Below the pieces are notes generated by a model. The model was not told the origin of the DNA and did not search any database. It was given only the letters and a program-made list of their open reading frames with translations. 64,000 nucleotides of DNA, taken from the NCBI RefSeq assembly GCF_000069945.1, contig NC_010545.1, positions 682,001 through 746,000 on the forward strand, given 5' to 3'. Both the position numbers and the translations under genes were made by a program. Origin of the DNA: Corynebacterium urealyticum DSM 7109. Its GTDB lineage: Bacteria; Actinomycetota; Actinomycetes; Mycobacteriales; Mycobacteriaceae. Positions 56,272 through 63,649 of the stretch are shown in pieces; the stretch's first letter is position 1, and the number at the start of each line of letters is the position of its first letter.

Positions 56272-57927
56272 TTACTTATCGCCCTTGCGTAGCGGGTTAA
56301 GCAGGTTGCTGAACGTCAGCTTTTCCTTAGTGACCTTCATCGCATGACGCTGGCCCTCCAGCCACTGCTCCGCCTTGCGCTGGGATTGCGCACCGGACAG
56401 AGAACCCGCGGTGGTGGCGAACTCGATATCCTCCATGGACTTCTCGCCCGTCGCGAGATCCGTCAGATCGCCCATGTAGCGCAGCACGACGGCGATCATT
56501 GCGGCAGCCGGCACCGCCAGGAACGCGCCGATGATGCCGAAGAGCGTGCCACCCAGCGTCACTGCCAGCAGCACGATGACCGGGTGGAGGTCCATCGCCT
56601 TGGCCTGCAGCCACGGCGACAGGACATTGCCCTCCAGCTGCTGAACAGCCAGCACCAGGATCAGGGTGAAGATCGCGGTCTTGAAACCAACGCCCACCAG
56701 TGCGATCAGGACCGAGAGAACACCGGCGACCGTGGCACCGACGATCGGGATGAAGCCCGCGAAGAAGGTCAGAACCGCGAGCGGGCCGGCCAGCGGAACA
56801 CCCATGAGGAAGAGGCCACCGCCGATAAATACGGCGTCGATGAAGGAGACCAGCGCCTGGGTGCGGATGAACCCGCCGAGAGTCTGCCAGCAACGGGTCA
56901 GAGCCTCGGTGAGGTGCCAACCGACACGGCGACCGGTGATGCGGCGGATCATCGGCAAGAATTTCTCGCCGTCCTTGAGGAAGAAGAAAGTCAGCACCAG
57001 CATGATGAACAGCGTCATCAGTGCTGACAGGGTGGCGGAAGCGCCCGCGGCGACCTCAGAGGCGATACGTCCCGACTGGTTCTGCAGCCAGCTCGTCGCC
57101 TGGTTCAATGCATCGTTGAACTGGCTCTCCTGGAGATTGACCGGCGGGCCCTGCAGCCAGCGCTGAATCGTGCGAATACCGGCGTTGGCCTGGCTTGCCA
57201 GCTCTCGGGACTGATCCACCGCCGGTGGAATGATCAGTGCGAACAGGCCAGCGATCAGCACGAAGAAGCCGATGATGGTCGTGGCGACCGCCAGTGCGTT
57301 CGGGAAGTGTAGCTTCTCACGCAGCACGCGGACGACCGGCCACAACACGGTACAGACGATGAGCGCCAGCAGAACCGGCAGGATGCCCACCCACAGCTTG
57401 CCGAAAGCCTTGGACGCCACGAAGGCAGCCAGAGCGATGATCAGCAGGCGCAGGCACCAGCCCGCGAACCAGCGCACGGAGGTGCCCAGCACCTCGGCAC
57501 GATCCCGCACTTCGGGGTTGAGATCCTCGGCCTCATCAAGGCTGGTGTACTTATCCAGCGACCCGTCGTGGAGGTGAGGATGCTTCTTGTGGAATTCGCG
57601 AGACTTCTCGCTCAACTTCTCGGCGAGCTTATTCTTGCCGTCGGCGTGCTCGTTGCCATCGCTTTCGTTATCCGCCATTCCTTCTGGGATAGCGGGCGCA
57701 GCACCGTCGACGTTGACGCCCTTGGCGCCGCTCTCATCGTTCTGCATGGACTGGTTGTCCGTGCTGCGACGGCTGCGACCCTGATCTTCGGGCAGGGGCA
57801 GGGTGGACTCGTGATCAGCACGTCGAGAACCAGCGAGGAAGTCGGCGAAGTCGCGCTCGCCGTCGTGGTCGGGGAGATGCGCGCCCTCGCCACGGCCACT
57901 GTTGCGGGGTTCCTTGGAAGAATTCAT
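56272..57927 (-). CDS. AI-2E family transporter
   Basis: 551 residues. A hydrophilic, acidic N-terminal tail of about 140 residues precedes the membrane domain (VRWFAGWCLRLLIIALAAFVASKAF onward) with about eight helices in the PerM/AI-2E arrangement, including the family stretch FFLKDGEKFLPMIRR, the segment GGFIRTQALVSFIDAVFIGGGLFLMGVP, and the C-terminal VQQLEGNVLSPWLQAKAMDLHPVIVLL. Family members export small molecules or exchange Na+/Li+ for protons; the substrate is not predictable. It is the first gene of a two-gene operon with DUF6542. Confidence 0.88.
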   Translation of the reverse strand: MNSSKEPRNSGRGEGAHLPDHDGERDFADFLAGSRRADHESTLPLPEDQGRSRRSTDNQSMQNDESGAKGVNVDGAAPAIPEGMADNESDGNEHADGKNKLAEKLSEKSREFHKKHPHLHDGSLDKYTSLDEAEDLNPEVRDRAEVLGTSVRWFAGWCLRLLIIALAAFVASKAFGKLWVGILPVLLALIVCTVLWPVVRVLREKLHFPNALAVATTIIGFFVLIAGLFALIIPPAVDQSRELASQANAGIRTIQRWLQGPPVNLQESQFNDALNQATSWLQNQSGRIASEVAAGASATLSALMTLFIMLVLTFFFLKDGEKFLPMIRRITGRRVGWHLTEALTRCWQTLGGFIRTQALVSFIDAVFIGGGLFLMGVPLAGPLAVLTFFAGFIPIVGATVAGVLSVLIALVGVGFKTAIFTLILVLAVQQLEGNVLSPWLQAKAMDLHPVIVLLAVTLGGTLFGIIGAFLAVPAAAMIAVVLRYMGDLTDLATGEKSMEDIEFATTAGSLSGAQSQRKAEQWLEGQRHAMKVTKEKLTFSNLLNPLRKGDK

Positions 57928-57965
57928 GTATCCATCATGCCTGAAAGGTGCGTCAAAACAATGCT

Positions 57966-58003
57966 TAACCCCACCGCCAAATCATGATTTGGCGGTGGGG
58001 TTA
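57966..58003. terminator. Strong hairpin terminator after metPS
   Basis: A perfect 19-bp inverted repeat TAACCCCACCGCCAAATCA (57966-57984) pairs directly with 57985-58003. A U-rich run (TTGTTTT) follows on the minus strand and GTTTTTA on the plus strand. Confidence 0.85.
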
Positions 58004-58025
58004 GTTTTTAACGCGGAGGAGGGGG

Positions 58026-58193
58026 CTAGGACACCCGCACGGCGGCGAGCGCCTCGTCGTGAGTGCCTGGGGCAGTTCCCAGCTCACCGGATTCCTCATC
58101 GGTGCTGTTGGTCAGCATGATGACAGATCCGACGAGGCCACCCCAGATGACGAGGATGAAAAGCACCATCATGATCAGCGCGATTGCGGTCAT
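58026..58193 (-). CDS. metS: MetS-type small subunit of methionine/alanine importer
   Basis: 55 residues, a short gene easily missed. The sequence begins MTAIALIMMVLFILVIWGGL, a single membrane helix (about 3-26) followed by a short acidic cytoplasmic tail (STDEESGELGTAPGT). This matches the small MetS subunit, which C. glutamicum needs together with MetP for Na+-coupled methionine and alanine uptake. It starts one base after the metP stop, so translation is coupled. Ends before a 19-bp hairpin terminator. Confidence 0.88.
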   Translation of the reverse strand: MTAIALIMMVLFILVIWGGLVGSVIMLTNSTDEESGELGTAPGTHDEALAAVRVS

Positions 58194-58194
58194 G

Positions 58195-59877
58195 TTAGTT
58201 GTCTCCCTTCTTGGCGGGGTTCGGGGTGGCCGTGGTGGCAGCCGAGCCCTGTGCGGCTACGGCCAGGGTGTTTGGTTCGTTCTTCTTGCGGCCGAACTTC
58301 GGCACGCCGTAGTCCGAGCCCGGGATGCCATTGACGTGGACTCCCTGGCGGAACGGAGCGGTCGTCATGGTGACGGCTGCGATTGCGATGACCACAAGCA
58401 CTAACCAGCCATACGTGGTGATCTGAGCGGTGCCGTAGCCCTCGTAGGGCTCCTTAATCAGGCCGAGGATCTCCGAGATCATCGTGTACAGCAGGACGAT
58501 CGGGGTCAGGACGAAGGCGAAGAACTGCCAGATCGGACCGACCTTCACGGAGGACACCGCGTTGAGGTGCTGCGTCAGCTCCACGCGGCGCTTGAACACC
58601 CACGCGGTGAGAATGAGGGACAGCGAGGCGCAGAAGATGATGCCGATGTTGTTCGTCCACTTGTCCATGATGTCCAGGGCGACCAGGCCGGTGGTCGCGG
58701 AGAACAGCAGGGTGGAGATGGTGCCCATGACCGCGCCGATGATGATCGCGGCGGTCTTGCGCTCCAGGTTGAACTTGTCCTTCACAGCGGAGACCACGAC
58801 CTCCATCAGGGAAATCAGAGAGGTCAGGCCGGCGATGAACAGCGAGACGAAGAACAGGATGCCAAAGACCTCACCGAAAGGCATTTCGTTAATGATCGTC
58901 GGGAAGGCAACGAAGGCTAGGCCGATGCCACCGCTGACAACCTCAGAGACGTCGGTCTGCGTCTGGTGAGCCATGAAACCCAGGGCTGCGAAGACACCGA
59001 TACCGGCCAGCAGCTCGAAGGAGGAGTTCGCGAAGGCAGTCACCATGCCGGTGTTCGTCAGGTTGGTGCGTGGCTTCAGGTAGGACGCGTAGGTGGTCAT
59101 GATTCCGAAGCCGATAGACAGGGAGAAGAAGATCTGGCCGTAGGCGGCGATCCACACGCCCGAGTCCGTCAGTGCGCCCCAGTCCGGGGTGAAGAAAGCA
59201 TTCAGGCCATCGAGCGCACCGTCGAGGAATAGTGCGCGAACGACCATGAAGAGGAACAGGACGATCAGCAGGGGCACGAAGATGGTGGTGAGCTTACCGA
59301 TACCCTTGTTGACATCTGCTGCCAGCACGATGGTGGTGATCACCCACACTGCGACCATAATCAGCAGAATGGGGAGAACGAACTTCCCCGAGTGGGTGGA
59401 CTCGGCATCCAGCTGCAGGAAGTCGTTGAAGAAGTAGGACTCGGTGTCCGTGCCCCAGCCCAGGGAAAGCGACTTCCATGCGTAGAGGCCGGCCCAGCCG
59501 ATGATGGCGGCGTAGTAGATGGTGATGAAGAAAGCCACGCCCACCTGCAACCAGCCGATAGGCTCCGCGCGACGGTCCATTCGGCGGTAAGCCAGAGGTG
59601 CGGAGGCGCGGAAACGGTGGCCGATGCTGAAGTAGAACCACAGCAGCGGAATACCCGCGGTCAACAGAGCGATCAGATAGGGGATGAGGAAGGCGCCGCC
59701 GCCGGAATCGTAGGCGACGTAGGGGAAGCGCCAAATGTTGCCCAGTCCCACGGCCGAGCCAATCGCCGCCATGAGGAATACCAGGCGGGTGTTGAAGGTC
59801 TCGCGGGCCTGGGAGCGCGAGTCAGAGGTGGGGGCGCCGGGTGAGGTCGCGGAGCCACCGGGCGTTGTGGAGCTCAT
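58195..59877 (-). CDS. metP: Sodium-dependent amino-acid transporter (NSS/SNF family), MetP type
   Basis: 560 residues from the ATG at 59877. Twelve helices in the LeuT fold. The first helix has the family signature FLMAAIGSAVGLGNIWRFPY, containing the unwound region that binds Na+ and substrate, and GGGAFLIPYL follows. The adjacent small metS gene identifies it as MetP, importing methionine and alanine. The N-terminus (1-25) is Ser/Thr/Pro-rich. Two hairpins precede the start, and one includes the AGGA ribosome binding site, so translation may be controlled. An in-frame start 14 codons upstream (MASRYYLF) lies inside that hairpin region and is less likely. Confidence 0.9.
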   Translation of the reverse strand: MSSTTPGGSATSPGAPTSDSRSQARETFNTRLVFLMAAIGSAVGLGNIWRFPYVAYDSGGGAFLIPYLIALLTAGIPLLWFYFSIGHRFRASAPLAYRRMDRRAEPIGWLQVGVAFFITIYYAAIIGWAGLYAWKSLSLGWGTDTESYFFNDFLQLDAESTHSGKFVLPILLIMVAVWVITTIVLAADVNKGIGKLTTIFVPLLIVLFLFMVVRALFLDGALDGLNAFFTPDWGALTDSGVWIAAYGQIFFSLSIGFGIMTTYASYLKPRTNLTNTGMVTAFANSSFELLAGIGVFAALGFMAHQTQTDVSEVVSGGIGLAFVAFPTIINEMPFGEVFGILFFVSLFIAGLTSLISLMEVVVSAVKDKFNLERKTAAIIIGAVMGTISTLLFSATTGLVALDIMDKWTNNIGIIFCASLSLILTAWVFKRRVELTQHLNAVSSVKVGPIWQFFAFVLTPIVLLYTMISEILGLIKEPYEGYGTAQITTYGWLVLVVIAIAAVTMTTAPFRQGVHVNGIPGSDYGVPKFGRKKNEPNTLAVAAQGSAATTATPNPAKKGDN

Positions 59878-59887
59878 GATGTGGTGC

Positions 59888-59933
59888 GTCCTATCGAAAA
59901 GATAGTAGCGGGAGGCCACCGGCGGTTCCGGTG
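59888..59933 (-). promoter_or_regulatory. Two small hairpins in the metP leader
   Basis: CTATC-GAAAA-GATAG (59891-59905) and CACCGG-CGGTT-CCGGTG (59917-59933) are perfect inverted repeats in the metP 5' leader. In the minus-strand RNA the first hairpin's 3' arm runs into the AGGA ribosome binding site. Confidence 0.45.
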
Positions 59934-60103
59934 ATCTACCTCACGCTCTTGAAAAGGGGATATTAGCAACACACAGCTAACTCCAAGTGATTTTTGACGT
60001 ACTTTCTCGATCAACATTGGGTAGGGTGGCGCGTTTGAACCAAGGGGAGTACTTCAGGCAAGCTAGAAGGCAATATTCGATCGCATCTGTAAGGACTTGT
60101 TGA

Positions 60104-61189
60104 GTGTCTCTCACCCTTGGAATCGTTGGCCTGCCGAACGTCGGCAAGTCCACCCTTTTTAACGCGCTGACCCGCAACGACGTGCTGGCGGCGAACTACC
60201 CCTTCGCCACGATCGAGCCGAACGAGGGCCTGGTGGAGTTGCCGGACCCGCGCCTGGATCGCCTGGCGGAGATCTACGGCTCTGAGCGCATCCTCCCGGC
60301 CACCGTTACCTTCGTGGACATCGCTGGCATCGTGAAGGGCGCATCCGAGGGCGAGGGCATGGGTAACGCCTTCCTGGCTAATATCCGCGAGGCCGATGCG
60401 ATCTGCCAGGTGGTGCGCGCTTTCACCGATGACAACGTCATCCACGTCGACGGCCGCGTCGACCCGGCCAGCGACATCTCGGTCATCAACACCGAGCTGA
60501 TCCTCGCCGACCTGCAGACCCTGGAGAAGGCCCTGCCGCGCCTCGAGAAGGAAGCGCGCAAGGATAAGGACGTCGCCGGCACCGTCGAGGAGGTCAAGAA
60601 GGCTCAGGCCGTCCTCGAGGACGACCGCACGCTCTTCGCCGCCTCGAAGAGTGGTGAGGTCGATCTGGATCTGCTCCGCGAGCTGCACCTGATGACCGCC
60701 AAGCCTTTCCTCTACGTGTTCAACTCTGATGAGGACGTCCTCACGGATGACGCGAAGAAGGACGAGCTGCGCAAGCTGGTCGCCCCGGCCGAGGCCGTCT
60801 TCCTGGACGCCCAGAGTGAGACCGACCTACTGGAGCTGGACGAGGAGGACGCCGCGGAGCTGCTCGCCGCGGTTGGTCAGAACGAGCCAGGCCTGCAGAC
60901 CCTTGCCAAGGCTGGTTTTGAGACCCTCGGCCTGCAGACCTACCTGACCGCTGGCCCGAAGGAGGCCCGCGCCTGGACGATCCACCAGGGCGATACCGCA
61001 CCGAAGGCCGCCGGCGTGATCCACTCTGACTTCGAGCGCGGCTTCATTAAGGCGGAGATCGTCAGCTTCAAGGACCTCGATGAGCTGGGCTCTATGGCCG
61101 AGGCCCGTGCGGCGGGCAAGGTCCGCCAGGAGGGCAAGGAGTACGTCATGGTCGACGGCGACGTCGTCGAGTTCCGGTTTAATGTGTAA
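60104..61189 (+). CDS. ychF: Redox-regulated ATPase YchF (Obg-like)
   Basis: 361 residues, GTG start with AAGGA upstream. G1 is GLPNVGKST at 9-17, followed by [28 protein letters not shown] and the modified G4 NSDE (NxxE instead of NKxD), which gives YchF ATP rather than GTP specificity. A coiled coil lies at about 130-200 and the TGS domain at the end ([37 protein letters not shown] in outline). YchF binds ribosomes and modulates stress responses. Its final codons (VEFRFNV) are partly repeated downstream. Confidence 0.97.
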   Translation: MSLTLGIVGLPNVGKSTLFNALTRNDVLAANYPFATIEPNEGLVELPDPRLDRLAEIYGSERILPATVTFVDIAGIVKGASEGEGMGNAFLANIREADAICQVVRAFTDDNVIHVDGRVDPASDISVINTELILADLQTLEKALPRLEKEARKDKDVAGTVEEVKKAQAVLEDDRTLFAASKSGEVDLDLLRELHLMTAKPFLYVFNSDEDVLTDDAKKDELRKLVAPAEAVFLDAQSETDLLELDEEDAAELLAAVGQNEPGLQTLAKAGFETLGLQTYLTAGPKEARAWTIHQGDTAPKAAGVIHSDFERGFIKAEIVSFKDLDELGSMAEARAAGKVRQEGKEYVMVDGDVVEFRFNV

Positions 61190-61248
61190 AATCGCTGGTC
61201 AGGGGCAAATGTTGGGTCGGAAGGAGGAGCCTCGAGTTCCGGTTCAAC
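61167..61248. repeat. Partial repeat of the ychF 3' end
   Basis: TCGAGTTCCGGTT at the end of ychF (61167-61179) recurs at 61232-61244. With flanking bases, 15 of 17 positions match, and the second copy would encode LEFRFNI beside the VEFRFNV of ychF. The mismatches are at codon third positions. This looks like a remnant of a ychF end and marks the border of the accessory segment. Confidence 0.6.
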
Positions 61249-61316
61249 ATCAGGTCGCGTCTGATCGGAGTGACTCTCTGCGTACTGGTGAACCGCCCCC
61301 GCGGCACGTGCTAGCC

Positions 61317-61370
61317 TAGGGCTACTAGATCCCCCACGCCTCTCCATGGAAGCGCACTTGGGGGATTTTT
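61317..61370 (+). ncRNA. Candidate short terminator-ended RNA upstream of the Abi_2 gene
   Basis: A -10-like TAGCCT (61311-61316) precedes a 40-50 base stretch that ends in ATCCCCCA pairing with TGGGGGAT and five T residues (hairpin 61329-61366). An inner CGC/GCG pairing adds structure. The unit ends 18 bases before the Abi_2 start codon. Abi_2-family genes are known to be preceded in many genomes by a structured 'abiF' RNA motif, as I recall; whether this one matches it needs a covariance search. It could instead be only the ychF terminator. Confidence 0.45.
61329..61370 (+). terminator. Rho-independent terminator between ychF and the Abi_2 gene
   Basis: ATCCCCCA (61329-61336) pairs with 61359-61366, followed directly by TTTTC. 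It insulates the abi gene from ychF, or ends the candidate RNA. Confidence 0.85.
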
Positions 61371-61388
61371 CTACCCAGAGGAGAGCGG

Positions 61389-62408
61389 ATGGGCAGCCGA
61401 GTCCCTCGTCAGCGGGGCGTCGGCGTCTACGACAAGCCTCCACTTGGCCATGCTGATCTCGTGGCGCGCATGCAGGATCGTGGTCTCGTCATCCCCGACG
61501 TTGGGCGTGCGGAGCGATACGTGCGGAGCATCGGCTACTACCGACTGTCGCCCTACATGATCCCTTTCCAACGTGCAGGGTCGGATGACTTTCGGTCGGG
61601 CGTGGGTTTCGATGACGTCCTGGATCTCTATGTCTTCGACCGCAAGCTCCGGTTGCTGGTGCTCGATGCCGTGGAGCGCGTGGAAGTGGCGGTGCGGTCT
61701 GCATTGACCGATCACATGGCGCAGGCTCACGGGGCCTTCTGGTATGCGGACCCGACCCACTTTCGGGATGTGCGGAGGCATCGAGACTTCGTGACAACGG
61801 TCCACGATGACTGTGCTCGCCAGCTGCTCGCCAAGCCCGAGCAAACGGATGGTGCGCTGATGCATCGATCTGCACTGGAGCACTATCTGATGACGTACGG
61901 CACGCCCGAACTCCCGCCCTCATGGATTGTCATGGAGCGTCTCACCTTGGGGCAGGTGGAGCGCCTGATCGGCAACTTGAAGCGGCGCGCGGATCGGACG
62001 GCGATCGCCAAGTCTCTGGGAATCAATGAGCCACTGCTCGTGTCCTGGATGCGGACCTTCGTGCGTGTCCGGAACATCTGCGCCCACCATGGTCGGTTGT
62101 GGAACGCCGTCCTGGGCGTATCCCCGGCGCTGCCCACGTCGCCGTTGGTGACGTGGCTGGCCGATCCTACTGCGATTGCACACAGTCCGGCGCGACGGGC
62201 GCGGCTGTACCCCGTCCTGGTGGCGCTCCAGTCCCTGCTGTCGACGCTGTCCCCGGGAAGCAGCTGGGCACAGCGGCTGAAGGCGTTGATCGATGAGCAC
62301 CCGGGCGTTCCACTCGTAGCCATGGGAATGCCGCCTGGTTGGTCGGATGATCTTTTCTGGGCGCGGCGTATCGAGGTGAGGTCGCCTGGGAGGCCTGCAT
62401 CCAGGTAG
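61389..62408 (+). CDS. Abi_2 (AbiD/AbiF-like) abortive-infection protein with HEPN motif
   Basis: 339 residues, ATG with AGGAGAG upstream. The N-terminal signature YDKPPLGHADLVARMQDRGL and ERYVRSIGYYRLSPYMIPFQ is typical of the Abi_2 family (PF07751). Near the end RNICAHHGRLWN contains the HEPN ribonuclease-type R-x4-H pair (Arg228, His233). Such proteins are linked to phage abortive infection by RNA cleavage. About 80 residues at the C-terminus vary between family members. A terminator-ended RNA candidate lies directly upstream, and a large serine recombinase follows downstream, so this is a mobile defence gene. Activity is not proven by sequence. Confidence 0.9.
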   Translation: MGSRVPRQRGVGVYDKPPLGHADLVARMQDRGLVIPDVGRAERYVRSIGYYRLSPYMIPFQRAGSDDFRSGVGFDDVLDLYVFDRKLRLLVLDAVERVEVAVRSALTDHMAQAHGAFWYADPTHFRDVRRHRDFVTTVHDDCARQLLAKPEQTDGALMHRSALEHYLMTYGTPELPPSWIVMERLTLGQVERLIGNLKRRADRTAIAKSLGINEPLLVSWMRTFVRVRNICAHHGRLWNAVLGVSPALPTSPLVTWLADPTAIAHSPARRARLYPVLVALQSLLSTLSPGSSWAQRLKALIDEHPGVPLVAMGMPPGWSDDLFWARRIEVRSPGRPASR

Positions 62409-62452
62409 GGATCGCGTGGTTGGGTGGCCACCAGACGGAATCGCGTCATCGT

Positions 62453-62750
62453 TCAATACGTGGGCATGCGGAGACGTCGCCGACCTACCTCATGGCCCCG
62501 GTCGAGGTCGTGGCCGACTACCGGACCTACGACCTCAGGGCTTCGGCGCTGGAGAACCTCCTGCACCGCGTCTTCGCCGACGTCCGACTCGACCTCACCC
62601 AAGCTGGCCGCAAGGGTCGAAGTTACGACCCGTCCGAGTGGTACGTCGCCCCCCCTCAGCGTGATCGACCAAGCGATCGACCTGATTATCTCGGGAGACA
62701 TCGTCAATTTCGTATACGACCACTCAACCGAACGACTCGTTGGGCGCTGA
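62453..62750 (+). pseudogene. Truncated and frameshifted GIY-YIG/T5orf172-type nuclease remnant
   Basis: One frame reads TYLMAPVEVVADYRTYDL, then LENLLHRVFADVRLDL and YDPSEWYVAPP; the next frame continues LSVIDQAIDLIISGDIVNF before a TGA at 62748-62750. Together they match the C-terminal part of GIY-YIG nucleases of the T5orf172/MUG113 group. The frames are joined at a run of seven C residues (about 62649-62655); removing one C restores VAPLSVIDQ. The N-terminal GIY-YIG domain is missing, as the abi gene lies directly upstream. Confidence 0.75.
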
Positions 62751-62806
62751 GCGCGGCATCCGGGTCAGGCGCCGACCGAAAGGTCGATCGGGTACCAACT
62801 CCGGTA

Positions 62807-63490
62807 TTACAGCGTCAGTTCTCGGCCAGATGCTGCGCGCCAGATGACGTGATCCAAGGTCCGCGGGCTGACATCAAGCGTGTCAGCCGCGGACATGACC
62901 AGCTCAAATGCACGGTCGGTGGTCATCGGCACGCCGGTTCCCAGTGCCCGTTCCAGGAACCGCAGGACCATGCGGTCCGGTTTCACAGACGGCAGCCCAG
63001 CGAGCAGCAGCAGGTACGAGTACGTCACCCCGGATCTTTGGCTGGGCAGTTTCTTCCAGGCGTCGTGGACTGGGTTGCCCTCAGGGCTGGTCTCGACCGC
63101 CAGGACCAAGTCCTCGACCGTGTCAATGCCGTGCTTGAGCAGGAGCGCAGCCGCCTGTTCGATGACCTCGGCTTTGAGGGGAGCCCCCGGTTTCGTGTGA
63201 GCCGGCTTCAAGTTGTCCGCGATGGAGTTCGCCCAAGCTCGAGCACCACCGGCCGCGGAGATCGACTCCAGCAGGCCTGCGGCGCCGTCGCGTTGTCCAT
63301 GCGCGGCCCGGTATCGGTTGATGACGTTCACGACTGACGTGTAGTGCGATCCCGTCGAGTAGATCGAGTCGATGATGCACAGCGCGAGGCTGTTCGGGTA
63401 CCCCTCCGGAGTGATCCACAGGTCCTTTTCACCGAGGTTGCTCCGGCAGTACGAGACCAATGCATCGACTTCGATCTGGCTGACGGTCAT
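62807..63490 (-). CDS. Uncharacterised protein of the accessory segment
   Basis: 227 residues from the ATG at 63490 (GGAGAAG four bases upstream); a longer frame upstream lacks one. Helical and soluble, without membrane segments. The notable part is WITPEGYPNSLALCIIDSIYSTGSHYTSVVNVINRYR, a stretch I recall from many actinobacterial hypothetical proteins. A second half with EVIEQAAALLLKHGIDTVEDL and GLPSVKPDRMVLRFLERALG resembles helix-hairpin-helix (endonuclease III-like) geometry, but catalytic residues are not evident. It lies between a nuclease remnant and a serine recombinase, suggesting a mobile or defence role. Confidence 0.65.
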   Translation of the reverse strand: MTVSQIEVDALVSYCRSNLGEKDLWITPEGYPNSLALCIIDSIYSTGSHYTSVVNVINRYRAAHGQRDGAAGLLESISAAGGARAWANSIADNLKPAHTKPGAPLKAEVIEQAAALLLKHGIDTVEDLVLAVETSPEGNPVHDAWKKLPSQRSGVTYSYLLLLAGLPSVKPDRMVLRFLERALGTGVPMTTDRAFELVMSAADTLDVSPRTLDHVIWRAASGRELTL

Positions 63491-63609
63491 TAGCTTCTCC
63501 GTAAGTGGCGTGGCTAGGAGGTGTCCAGAAATCTCAACTCTACGGAGCGTCACGCCCCCCGTTGTCGGTCACTCACAATTGTAGCGCTAATCGGCGTCCA
63601 CTTGGGTAG

Positions 63610-63645
63610 CGAGTCGGGATGTCAGTTGTCTTATGACTCGACTCG
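63610..63645. repeat. Inverted repeat next to the recombinase stop codon
   Basis: CGAGTCG (63610-63616) and CGACTCG (63639-63645) are perfect inverted copies separated by 22 bases, five bases from the recombinase stop codon. It could be a weak terminator or part of an attachment site. Confidence 0.45.
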
Positions 63646-63649
63646 TAGG

